Positions 18,697 to 27,034 of a stretch of 64,000 nt of DNA are shown piece by piece. The notes beneath the pieces were generated by a model. The model saw only the letters and a list, made by a program, of their open reading frames with translations. It did no database searches and was not told the origin of the DNA. Position 1 is the first letter of the stretch, and the number at the start of each line of letters is the position of its first letter. The DNA comes from Fibrobacterota bacterium (lineage in GTDB: Bacteria; Fibrobacterota; Chitinivibrionia; Chitinivibrionales; Chitinispirillaceae). The stretch covers positions 13,059 to 77,058 of the forward strand of contig JAEZKC010000107.1 in assembly GCA_023436205.1 (NCBI GenBank). The letters are read 5' to 3'. The translations under genes and the position numbers were made by a program.

Positions 18697-21573
18697 TTAG
18701 TACCTCACAATCATCCTTTTAACCTTCCCGCTACCGTGTTTTATGGAAAGCAAGTAGAAACCTTTAGCACTGAGGGGAATCTTAAGCGTGCGGGATGAAC
18801 TTGCAACCCTGTCTACCAATTGTCCATTGAGCATGAAAATGGAAACTTCATACTCTGCTTTCTCTCCTGACGCACTGATTACAATGTTTCTGCCCACCGT
18901 CCTGGCAGTAAAATTTGTCGTTTGCAATTTATTTTTGTTTGGTGTGACATCAGTCATACCGCTCAAGAACTCAAACCAGTTTACATTAAAAAGGTACCCT
19001 TCACCTCCTACAAACGAGAGACAGATATCCTGTTTTCCTGAAACCGGACTGATACTGGTTCTAACGGTGGACCAGGTCTGCCACCCTCCCGTACTTGCGA
19101 CATCACAGGTTCCCAGCAAGGGACCGTTGACATCACCGACTCTGATCTCAATCTGCCCGCCGCTGCCCCCGCTGGCTACACGCGCTTCCACTACAGAGTA
19201 ACCTTTGGTGCCAAGATCAATACCTTTATATATGACGTGATCTCCATTACTGATATACCCGATATTCTGCCCTCCATCAGAACAGTTTTCAACTTGAACC
19301 CCTGATGACTTGCTGCTGAAATTTTCCGCTTCGATAGTTGATAAAGAGCCGCTGACACGAAGCAGTGCAACCGTTTCACTTGATTTCAAACCATGAGAAT
19401 CTACAATAAACAATTTGTATGTTCCGTTTCTTGATGGAACGGAAATGGATGTTGCAGTTCCATCTGCTTTAGTCATGGAGGGCCCTTCAGCGAAGATTGT
19501 CGTTCCGGCCGGCGCAAACCAGACAGTCGCGGATGTATCACCGCTGCTGCGGATTTTCAAAACAGTTCCAGCTGTTGCTGCACAACTTGCGGGAAACACA
19601 TAATCTTGTAATGGAATAAGACCGGCAGGTATAATGCTTCTAAATGCATCCTGAACCCCTGAATTCAAACAGGTTGTGTACTGATTGACCGGCCATACGG
19701 CATCAGCCACGACAATTGGAGGATCAATGGTGCTGTTGGGTGGATTGATACCCATTTTATTCACAGTAGCATATGTTCTAAGAATTGTCAGATGATGTTT
19801 TCCTCCGAAGTCCTCGCAGTTTATGGTGTATTTAACTCCCGGATCGATATCAAGCACATTATCATTCTGGATCACATAAGCAGTACCCTCATCATTATGC
19901 AAGCCGTAGGTTGGCCCGGATGTTGCCGCTGGAATACCACGAACATAATTATTATTTATATAGGTGCCGGGATTCTGCCCTATCGTGTAAATTCCACCAC
20001 TATCGTGTAATCTTCGTAAAGTATTAATAATTCTGTTATTGCTTACTGTATTGTTTTTGGCTGTAGTTGAGTTGAGAAAATTGCACCACCCCCAGCCTAA
20101 GTGAATTCCATTGTAGGCTGTATTTTGGACATGGTTATAGGTTATCTCCAAGCCCTCCACAAAGTATGCGGTTATAGCAGCACACCCCCCAAAACCCGGT
20201 GCTGTGCTTATATCAAAAAGCACATTGTTGTTGATTTTGTTATTTTTGCAAATTGCTTCAACACTTGGAGGAAACCTCGCATGCGTCCCCCCATCTCCAA
20301 TATAAACGTGCTGCGGATGACCAACTGTAATACCACTTGAAGTAATATCTGTAATAAAGTTGCCGATAATATTGCAATTGGAAACATCGTTACTCATATT
20401 AATACCATCACTGCCACTGTGCTTGAGAGTATTTCCAATAAATTCCAGTGATTTGGCATGGTTTACGGTTACCATACCTGGGTGTACATCAAGAATATCA
20501 TATTTTGTATCATGCCAGTTATTAGGTCCATAAGCAATGAAAGCATTAGCACCCTGACAGGTTGTTTTTCCGTATGACCCTCCCACATTAACCAGATTAT
20601 AATCTGTATTGGCAAAGGTAATTCCCTCAAATGTAATGTTCTCAACCCTACTTGTAGGTGATGTTCCCGCAATTTCAATGAGCTTCTCGATTATTGGGGC
20701 CTGGACATCGGCAGTGGCCATGTTTTCACCGGGACGAATGTAATAGTAGAGGGTTTTTGCAGATTTATCAAAATAGAACTGCCCAGGAGTATCCAGAAAT
20801 TCAAATGCATTATAGATGGTATGTGTTCCGGATGTCGAGAAGGCCGCACCCCACCCCGGGGTCTGGGCTATTGCTCCGTATGGCTGCTGCAGCAATAATG
20901 CTCGAAAGTTATCGGAAGTAGTGATGACATCTCTTACGCAAACGATATTCTCGTTCCATGTTGTACCATTCACGATCTCAAGATCATCCCTGTTTTTGCC
21001 AATCAGCGGAACATCGGAAGTGGAGTATTTTACTCCGTCGCTTTTACTTCCGCTATTCCAGGCCCAGCTTGCCTGTCCTGCACTGACGGAATAGGTCCCC
21101 TGCCCTCCTCTGGCAGTCACTCGTTTACTGGTCATCTGAGCTCTTTTGTCATTTACAAAAAGGTATCTTAGCTTTGATGAACGGTTAAGAGTTGCTTTGT
21201 AAATATTCCCCTGATGCTGGGTCCATCCAGTAACTTTTATGCCACCGCTTAAAACCGGTGTTTCACCAGGATAAGCGCGGTAATAAATCTTATAACCGTT
21301 TTTTCCTGAATCTTGAGGTCTGAAAATTACAGTGCTGGATAAGCTATAGGTACCACCTCTGAGATAAACAATGATATCTCCGGACATACTGCTGTTTATT
21401 TTTGCAACTGCATCGCGGGCAGCAACTAGCGATTGAAAAGGTGCACTTTCAGATCCCGAATTATTGTCCGAACCAGCGGGAGAAACATAAAACACAGCTT
21501 GCGTGCCGGCTTCAGATGTAAATGACAATAAAAATACTGTAACAAATAGTAGAGCGTTGATTGGTTTCTTCAT
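18697..21573 (-). CDS. Secreted right-handed beta-helix protein with CBM6-like and sorting domains
   Basis: A 958-residue secreted protein. After the signal peptide it begins FYVSPAGSDNNSGSESAPF, then Y-L-R-G-G-T-Y, the usual opening of right-handed parallel beta-helix carbohydrate enzymes. Helix rungs with repeated N-x-I/V and G-I-x-x-G turns run to about residue 640. A CBM6-like module (about 746-870, TIEAENF ... NWFEF) and a sorting domain (880-958) follow. The layout recalls GH141-like proteins (fucosidase/xylanase) and polysaccharide lyases; I cannot pick one. The ATG at 21573 lies 17 bp past the previous gene's stop, while the longer frame would overlap it. Fourth gene of the operon. 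Confidence 0.75.
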   Translation of the reverse strand: MKKPINALLFVTVFLLSFTSEAGTQAVFYVSPAGSDNNSGSESAPFQSLVAARDAVAKINSSMSGDIIVYLRGGTYSLSSTVIFRPQDSGKNGYKIYYRAYPGETPVLSGGIKVTGWTQHQGNIYKATLNRSSKLRYLFVNDKRAQMTSKRVTARGGQGTYSVSAGQASWAWNSGSKSDGVKYSTSDVPLIGKNRDDLEIVNGTTWNENIVCVRDVITTSDNFRALLLQQPYGAIAQTPGWGAAFSTSGTHTIYNAFEFLDTPGQFYFDKSAKTLYYYIRPGENMATADVQAPIIEKLIEIAGTSPTSRVENITFEGITFANTDYNLVNVGGSYGKTTCQGANAFIAYGPNNWHDTKYDILDVHPGMVTVNHAKSLEFIGNTLKHSGSDGINMSNDVSNCNIIGNFITDITSSGITVGHPQHVYIGDGGTHARFPPSVEAICKNNKINNNVLFDISTAPGFGGCAAITAYFVEGLEITYNHVQNTAYNGIHLGWGWCNFLNSTTAKNNTVSNNRIINTLRRLHDSGGIYTIGQNPGTYINNNYVRGIPAATSGPTYGLHNDEGTAYVIQNDNVLDIDPGVKYTINCEDFGGKHHLTILRTYATVNKMGINPPNSTIDPPIVVADAVWPVNQYTTCLNSGVQDAFRSIIPAGLIPLQDYVFPASCAATAGTVLKIRSSGDTSATVWFAPAGTTIFAEGPSMTKADGTATSISVPSRNGTYKLFIVDSHGLKSSETVALLRVSGSLSTIEAENFSSKSSGVQVENCSDGGQNIGYISNGDHVIYKGIDLGTKGYSVVEARVASGGSGGQIEIRVGDVNGPLLGTCDVASTGGWQTWSTVRTSISPVSGKQDICLSFVGGEGYLFNVNWFEFLSGMTDVTPNKNKLQTTNFTARTVGRNIVISASGEKAEYEVSIFMLNGQLVDRVASSSRTLKIPLSAKGFYLLSIKHGSGKVKRMIVRY

Positions 21574-21590
21574 AATTTGTCCGATCTTTA

Positions 21591-23030
21591 TTATGGTATG
21601 TTGGCTGATTTTACTTCCCAATTGAAATCTGTGCAGTATCTACATCCGGATCCAACAAGATACCCCTTTCCAGTCGTTCCAATATCACCTTTAAGCCACC
21701 AGTTTAACCAGGCGAGGTTAATTTTGGTAAAATCTCCACCATACGGGCTCCATAAATCTCCCCCGTGTCCGAAATTTTTGTTGCTGAAGAACATTATGGG
21801 ATGACCAAGGGAGGCAATTCCGTTATAATCTCGAAGTCCATTGTTATAAGCTCCAGTGGCATCTTTATTTCCTTCGAGAATCAGCACTGGTGTGTGCACT
21901 GAGTTCCATAAAGACCAGTTATCACCAAACGATCCGCTGCTTGAAAGTCCCCAGGTCGTCATACGAGGGTCATGAGCTGTACCCATGGCTAGCATCCCAC
22001 CACACGAAAAACCATTGGAAGCAATTTTTGACGTGTCCAAACTTTGGTAATATGGACTACAGGGTTTTCGGTTCTGAGCGATTGCCCATGATATGTATTT
22101 CAGAAGTACATCTGAAAGTACCATTGGACGTGATCCAGACCCATTAGGTGTACCGTCCGCGATTACAAAATATCCGTGAGAGGCTATTTCTGCCATGGAT
22201 GCCGAGTTGCCGGTTCCATCTCTTGAACAGGCTCCATTACCCCAGGTGAAAATGGGATATTTTTTCCCTGGCCCGATATCAGTAGGTCTGTAGATTGTTC
22301 CCTCATTAATTCCAGGTTCAGAATTAGTTTCAACTGTAACCCTGTGTGGTCCGCTAACCGATAGATTTATATTGACACTTCGAGAAGGAGTACACGATTC
22401 GTTATTTTGGGTTTCGAGGACGATATTTATCGTTTCCTTAAAAGAATTGACGGGTACACTTTTGGTCTTATACCCTAAAGCTGAGACTTGTAAGGAATCC
22501 ATAACTGCTTGGAGCATTGAGGATGTTGATTTGCTCGGAGAATATATAGAGGAGGTCACAACATTTGTAAATCCATTCGATAAAGATGTCAAGCGAAATG
22601 TTTCACATTGTTTATCAATGGCGATCCGAACCAGAAACATATTTGGAGCAGAAGCCACATTACTGACTTTGAACTGATAATCACCTGCTGACAATTTGTT
22701 GTCATACATCTTATATAGAAGTTTTCCATTCATATTGAAAAATTCAACAGTTATCTGAGATGATTGCAGTAAATTCAAATGTATGGTATTATTTATGAAA
22801 CGAATTTCATGTTGAAGTGTATGAACACTCATATTGTTTACAGGGGTAGTTTTAGAAATAAGAGAGTAGGTCCCCGAAGTATCAGTTGTATCTGCGATTT
22901 GCTCAGACTTCATTTTTACGATTGCACCAAAGATTGCTTTTCCGTTCTGATCAGTGATTTTTCCATTTATTTCGATATCTTGCGCCTGCAAACTTATGGC
23001 GAGTAAAAGGATAAAAGCCCACCTTACCAT
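21591..23030 (-). CDS. Secreted alpha/beta-hydrolase esterase with N-terminal regulatory-like domain and internal sorting-like domain
   Basis: A 479-residue secreted hydrolase. After the signal peptide (1-16) comes a carboxypeptidase-regulatory-like beta-sandwich (about 18-65, GKITDQNGKAIFGA). Next is a segment that looks like a C-terminal sorting domain but is internal (about 75-150, FFNMNGKLLYKMYD). The catalytic domain follows from about 220: GNGAC oxyanion region, nucleophile Ser342 in GFSCGG, and a late His near FGHGGD. It fits dienelactone-hydrolase/polyester- or acetylesterase-type folds, so de-esterification of hemicellulose is likely but unproven. AAGAAGG lies 6 bp before the ATG. 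Third gene of the operon. Confidence 0.75.
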   Translation of the reverse strand: MVRWAFILLLAISLQAQDIEINGKITDQNGKAIFGAIVKMKSEQIADTTDTSGTYSLISKTTPVNNMSVHTLQHEIRFINNTIHLNLLQSSQITVEFFNMNGKLLYKMYDNKLSAGDYQFKVSNVASAPNMFLVRIAIDKQCETFRLTSLSNGFTNVVTSSIYSPSKSTSSMLQAVMDSLQVSALGYKTKSVPVNSFKETINIVLETQNNESCTPSRSVNINLSVSGPHRVTVETNSEPGINEGTIYRPTDIGPGKKYPIFTWGNGACSRDGTGNSASMAEIASHGYFVIADGTPNGSGSRPMVLSDVLLKYISWAIAQNRKPCSPYYQSLDTSKIASNGFSCGGMLAMGTAHDPRMTTWGLSSSGSFGDNWSLWNSVHTPVLILEGNKDATGAYNNGLRDYNGIASLGHPIMFFSNKNFGHGGDLWSPYGGDFTKINLAWLNWWLKGDIGTTGKGYLVGSGCRYCTDFNWEVKSANIP

Positions 23031-23170
23031 TTTAAGCCTTCTTTCATTTTAAAGGTATTACTTTTTTAAAAAGAATTTTAGATCTGCAGCTGACATAAAC
23101 CTGAAATAATTACCTGTAGGTAATTAAAAAGATTATGGTGATAGTGTGCCTTGAACTAGAACTTTGTTTA

Positions 23171-25054
23171 CTACTTTATTACCAAGACCTTTGAAGAATA
23201 AATGACAGTTTTCAAATTTCTTATTTTCAACAAATAAAATCCGTTTGCAAGATTTGACAAATTAATATCATTAGAGAAGCTGCCTGCAGCAGTCTGGATG
23301 TCAATTAACTTCAGCAGGCCTCCATTCAAATTGAAAACCTCCAGAGAAATTTTTTCCCTGCTGGGCCCAAATGACTTTATTCTCAACAAATTTTTATAAG
23401 ACTTCACCTCAAGGTTGGGAATTGGTGCAGCATGACCATTTGCTGGTGTTGTTTGGGAGCTGGTTAAGAGTACTGCCGTTGTTGAAAGGGGTGGGACAGA
23501 AATGGAGAAAGAATTAAAATCGACTGATATGGTATTTTCCTTCAATGCGTTTTGCTTATGTGAAATGAATGTTTCTGTTGCAGGAAGCGAAGAGAGCTGT
23601 AGAGTCTTATGAATGCCATCAACCGCAGAAAATCCCTCGATGCTGACATTTACATTCCGGGCGGAATTTAAATCACGATTCACAATGATAATGGTCATTG
23701 AATCAGATTTCTGATTAACAGTAGTATACGCTGAAACTGAATTCTCATTTGAGGAGGCGGCCTCAACACGATATTCTTTGGCATTTCGACTGAACAAATG
23801 TAGAGTTTCCCACATTCCGGTAAACCAAGTCCATGGAGAAAAGAAGTCTACCCCATGATCAGCGAAAAGTCCAAGGTGAGATGCATAAATGACCGAGGCA
23901 AGATTCGGTTCGGACGGCCCCGGGCTCCATTCACTGAGCCCTAGTGTGATTTCATGACCTGCTCCATAATGTTTATCAAGCCAATCATTAATCCTTTTGA
24001 AAATGTATTCCTTATTTTGTGAATTGTCCCAACCGCCATCGATTGACTTGATTCCGTTCGCTCCCGGATATTCATATGTTTGGTCATAATACATACGGTG
24101 AAGTTGAAGGGCAGATTCACTAGAGGTATAATAAGGATAATTGTGAATATCTACCACATCCAGCACGCGTATCCCAGACGCCTTCTCCTCATCAGCGCAT
24201 CGCTTTATGAAATACTCCAGCCAGCAGTAGTATTTCCCATCAACTCTTATGCTTTCACTTCCCCATCTGTACCATTGCCATTCACTTGTGGTTACCGGGC
24301 CACAAATTTTTATCTCTGGAAACTTAGCACGAGCTTTTTTGGCCAGATCAATGAAACGGTCCATAAATTCTGATGCTGAAATCAAACCGGATGACATTAC
24401 ATCATCATGGGTACCATCCCAAATGTCAGGCTCGTTATCCATGCTCCAGTAAAGAAACTGATTCCTATTTAATCCAAGACCTCCAGGACCAAACCAATGA
24501 TCGAGAATGGCAACAGAAGAGTCAGCCGGCCATGGCTGAGTGTAAAGGTCTATATCGCCTGCAACCAGTGCCTTGCCAGATGGATTATCTGTATTGGGTT
24601 CTCCCCCGCCAGCCAGATTCTGTCCAGTACCCTCCCACCACTTTGATTGATTGTATTCCCAGTCATTGAAATTGTGATTTGTACTGGAAGCCACTCTGCC
24701 GAGAAGCTGAAATGCCCACATTACCTGCATATCAGGATGATCTGAAGCAATTTGCTGAGAAGTTTTATCCCAATCATACTCATAAACATTGTTATACCAG
24801 TCGGGGTGGGACGTTATCCTTTTCCGCCAGTTATATTTGGTAGCATTGTTACCACCGTTCATTCGTGCAAACCGCAAACCGACATCTTCGTAGAAAGATG
24901 CAGGTTTATCAAAGGTATTATTACGCCCATAAATATTGGGTGAAACAATACGCTTACCTTGAGCTGCATTGACGGTGACAAATACATTCTGAGCAAATGG
25001 AGAATTGATCGTACAAAACAGTATAAATATCAGAGCTATGTTGTGAGTATTCAT
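23171..25054 (-). CDS. GH44 endoglucanase/xyloglucanase with sorting domain
   Basis: A 627-residue secreted family 44 enzyme. It shows the family features SPNIYGRN (38-45), RMNGGNNATKYNW (64-76) and SMDNEPDIW, with Glu208 as acid/base, and LGLSEWSPG, with Glu375 as nucleophile. The catalytic barrel and beta-domain run to about 545; a sorting domain fills 555-627, with no CBM. Family members cut beta-1,4-glucans such as carboxymethylcellulose and xyloglucan. I chose the ATG at 25054, which has AGGTGG 4 bp upstream, over a TTG eight codons earlier. A 140-bp gap separates it from the next gene, with no site like the shared operator. Second gene of the operon. Confidence 0.88.
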   Translation of the reverse strand: MNTHNIALIFILFCTINSPFAQNVFVTVNAAQGKRIVSPNIYGRNNTFDKPASFYEDVGLRFARMNGGNNATKYNWRKRITSHPDWYNNVYEYDWDKTSQQIASDHPDMQVMWAFQLLGRVASSTNHNFNDWEYNQSKWWEGTGQNLAGGGEPNTDNPSGKALVAGDIDLYTQPWPADSSVAILDHWFGPGGLGLNRNQFLYWSMDNEPDIWDGTHDDVMSSGLISASEFMDRFIDLAKKARAKFPEIKICGPVTTSEWQWYRWGSESIRVDGKYYCWLEYFIKRCADEEKASGIRVLDVVDIHNYPYYTSSESALQLHRMYYDQTYEYPGANGIKSIDGGWDNSQNKEYIFKRINDWLDKHYGAGHEITLGLSEWSPGPSEPNLASVIYASHLGLFADHGVDFFSPWTWFTGMWETLHLFSRNAKEYRVEAASSNENSVSAYTTVNQKSDSMTIIIVNRDLNSARNVNVSIEGFSAVDGIHKTLQLSSLPATETFISHKQNALKENTISVDFNSFSISVPPLSTTAVLLTSSQTTPANGHAAPIPNLEVKSYKNLLRIKSFGPSREKISLEVFNLNGGLLKLIDIQTAAGSFSNDINLSNLANGFYLLKIRNLKTVIYSSKVLVIK

Positions 25055-25081
25055 AAACCACCTTGGCACCGTTGACAAATC

Positions 25082-26686
25082 TCAATTAATCAGACACATC
25101 TTTGTCGAAATAATTGTTCTTCCATTATTATCGATTTTCACAGCGTAAAATCCATTGGGGATACCGGTCAGATCCATTATTCCAGAGTATAATCCCCCGG
25201 ATCGAGTCTCCAGGTGCATCTCCTTTATAATACTTCCGTTCAGATTGTAAATTTTTACAGAAGATAGTCCGCTCCGAGAGGCAGTGAATTCTGTTTTGAG
25301 AAAAGTTCTACCTCGGTTAACTCTAATCTCACAAACTGGTGTGGTTCTGAAGCTTTGTGAAGCAAGGGCCGATACAGCCGTTGTTATTTCTACTGATACA
25401 TTATCTATGAAAACTGTTCCGATCGCTTGACCTACATTAAAACCGAGCCGTCCATTTGCATCGGTAGCTTGTTCCATTCTGAAGACAAATGAATACGTCT
25501 GTTTAGTTGGTGTAAGATTAAAATTCTGCAATTGCGGCAGATAGCTGGTCCAGGGACTATTAGCCATTTCCACATTCACTTCGAGCGTTCTGTCTAAAGC
25601 CGCGTAGGCATCGAAGGTGACCTGATAGTTTTTCCCGTTCTCCAGATACAGTCCCGACTGGACAAGTTGAATATCGTGAGCGTTCTCTGCATCAGTGCTC
25701 ACGTTCAACTTGTACTCACCATTTTCTACACTTCCGCTTGCTGCACCTCCCCAAATATTGAGAGTCCAAGCTGAGGAACCTGAACTGAAATCACCATTAA
25801 CGATCTGTTCACCATCTTTAGGTTTGCTTTGCAATGACTGTGTTTTCAAATAAGCCCATGCTTCTTCACTGCCGTTAACATCAAAGGGTTTTCCATTGTA
25901 TAAGGGATCTTCATTTGCATTCATTTTTCCTGGAGTTGCCCAATCATGTATCATGCCTTTTACAGAGATCAATGTGATATCACTCTGCTGGCCATTTTTG
26001 AAGCACGGTCCCCAGTATTCCTTAAACGACTGGGAGGCCGGATTTGAGGATGGATAAGGTTCTGTCCTCTGGGCAGTTTGCGGACACCCGTATTCAGCAA
26101 TTTTTGTATTGAGAAATGCATGAAGATTGCTGTATTTGACGAAATCATCAGCCGTTCCGTGAATGTGGAATATGGGTACAGGCCGGGTCTGTTTACATCC
26201 GGATTGCCCCCCAAGGGGATATCCACAACCGGGAGCAATTGCAGCAATTTTTTCGGGAATCTTACAGGCAAGGTAATAACTCATCATTCCACCCATGGAA
26301 AAACCGGAAGCGTAAACCCGGTTGAGGTCAATATTGAAGCGACTGTGCATCGAATCGATTATAGCCTCAATGAATGCGACATCCTTATTACTGCCGAGGT
26401 CCCATCTCAGATCGCTGCCCGGAGCAGCTTCAGGATAGGTGACTATGAATTTGTCACGATCAGCAATTGGCTCGAATTTCATCATTTGCTGGTTCCAGCT
26501 TGCAGGAATCCCCATTCCATGCATGGAGATAAGCAGTGGCGGGTTACTGATTCCTGAAGGAACATAGACAATCGATGTTCGAGAAACACCACCGACATTA
26601 AAAGTCCATGTACCCTTAACTTGTTGCGAAAACAGACACGCTGGAAGAAAGAGCATGATTAACCAGTGGCGCAGCAAACGATACAT
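25082..26686 (-). CDS. Secreted CE1/PHB-depolymerase-like esterase with CBM4/9 and sorting domain
   Basis: A 534-residue secreted alpha/beta-hydrolase of the polyhydroxybutyrate-depolymerase/feruloyl-esterase (LpqC, CE1-like) type. The signal peptide covers 1-20. LLISMHGMG (51-59) forms the oxyanion loop, Ser130 in GFSMGG is the nucleophile, and HGTADDFVKY carries the acid. The catalytic domain ends near 280, then a CBM4/9-like module (295-435) and sorting domain (450-534). In this context it probably removes feruloyl or acetyl groups from xylan. GGAGGT lies 6 bp before the ATG. It heads the six-gene minus-strand operon, downstream of a perfect palindromic operator and a TATAAT box. Confidence 0.85.
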   Translation of the reverse strand: MYRLLRHWLIMLFLPACLFSQQVKGTWTFNVGGVSRTSIVYVPSGISNPPLLISMHGMGIPASWNQQMMKFEPIADRDKFIVTYPEAAPGSDLRWDLGSNKDVAFIEAIIDSMHSRFNIDLNRVYASGFSMGGMMSYYLACKIPEKIAAIAPGCGYPLGGQSGCKQTRPVPIFHIHGTADDFVKYSNLHAFLNTKIAEYGCPQTAQRTEPYPSSNPASQSFKEYWGPCFKNGQQSDITLISVKGMIHDWATPGKMNANEDPLYNGKPFDVNGSEEAWAYLKTQSLQSKPKDGEQIVNGDFSSGSSAWTLNIWGGAASGSVENGEYKLNVSTDAENAHDIQLVQSGLYLENGKNYQVTFDAYAALDRTLEVNVEMANSPWTSYLPQLQNFNLTPTKQTYSFVFRMEQATDANGRLGFNVGQAIGTVFIDNVSVEITTAVSALASQSFRTTPVCEIRVNRGRTFLKTEFTASRSGLSSVKIYNLNGSIIKEMHLETRSGGLYSGIMDLTGIPNGFYAVKIDNNGRTIISTKMCLIN

Positions 26687-26770
26687 ATCAACCTCCGATT
26701 ACTAATGTAAACATATCCTGGATTTTCCAGTCCTCGACACTGTTGAACCAGTTTACACTGTTTTACTCTC

Positions 26771-26776
26771 ATTATA
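26771..26776 (-). promoter_or_regulatory. Inferred -10 box for the six-gene hydrolase operon
   Basis: A consensus TATAAT on the minus strand. Its first base is 60.5 bp from the centre of the palindrome at 26828-26845. The implied leader before the ATG at 26686 is about 78 nt, close to that of the divergent cytochrome operon. Confidence 0.55.
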
Positions 26777-26827
26777 AAGAACAACTCTTGGAAAACCATT
26801 GATTTTTTGCTCTATCCCCAACATTCC

Positions 26828-26845
26828 GTTGAACATTTGTTCAAC
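26828..26845. promoter_or_regulatory. Palindromic operator GTTGAA-N6-TTCAAC (hydrolase operon side)
   Basis: GTTGAACATTTGTTCAAC has perfect arms. It is the left one of two sites between the divergent esterase-led hydrolase operon and the cytochrome operon. A degenerate third half-site (GTTGAACC...) lies at 26742. Its spacing to the TATAAT box on the minus strand is 60.5 bp. Confidence 0.75.
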
Positions 26846-26884
26846 ATTTGAAGCATTCCGTTCGCCTCTGCCTTAAGCAGGCAT

Positions 26885-26902
26885 GTTGAACTTCACATCA
26901 AC
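26885..26902. promoter_or_regulatory. Palindromic operator, one mismatch (cytochrome operon side)
   Basis: GTTGAACTTCACATCAAC differs from the symmetric consensus by one base in the right arm. Its centre is 57 bp from the neighbouring perfect site. It is 51.5 bp from a TATATT box facing the HzsA-like gene, so each divergent operon has its own site. Confidence 0.65.
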
Positions 26903-26944
26903 AGTTTTTACATGCTGATACCTTCATACAGCCACTTTTTTCTT

Positions 26945-26950
26945 TATATT
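26945..26950 (+). promoter_or_regulatory. Inferred -10 box for the cytochrome operon
   Basis: TATATT with its first base 51.5 bp from the centre of the site at 26885-26902. The region where a -35 box should lie (cttcat) is not consensus. Confidence 0.5.
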
Positions 26951-27034
26951 TCAGCCTAAAGCGCACATAATTTCATCATGTTTGCTGAACATCATCAGTG
27001 ATCAAAATCTGGGGAAACCAGAGGAGAACATGCT

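Noticed and set aside
22812..22829. GTTGAA-like match inside the alpha/beta-hydrolase gene
   Set aside because: The second arm has several mismatches and it lies in coding sequence; treated as chance.
26885..26902. TTGAAC in the palindromes read as an ordinary -35 box
   Set aside because: The matching -10 boxes lie about 50-60 bp from the palindrome centre, far beyond the 17-bp spacing, and the symmetry is kept in both directions.
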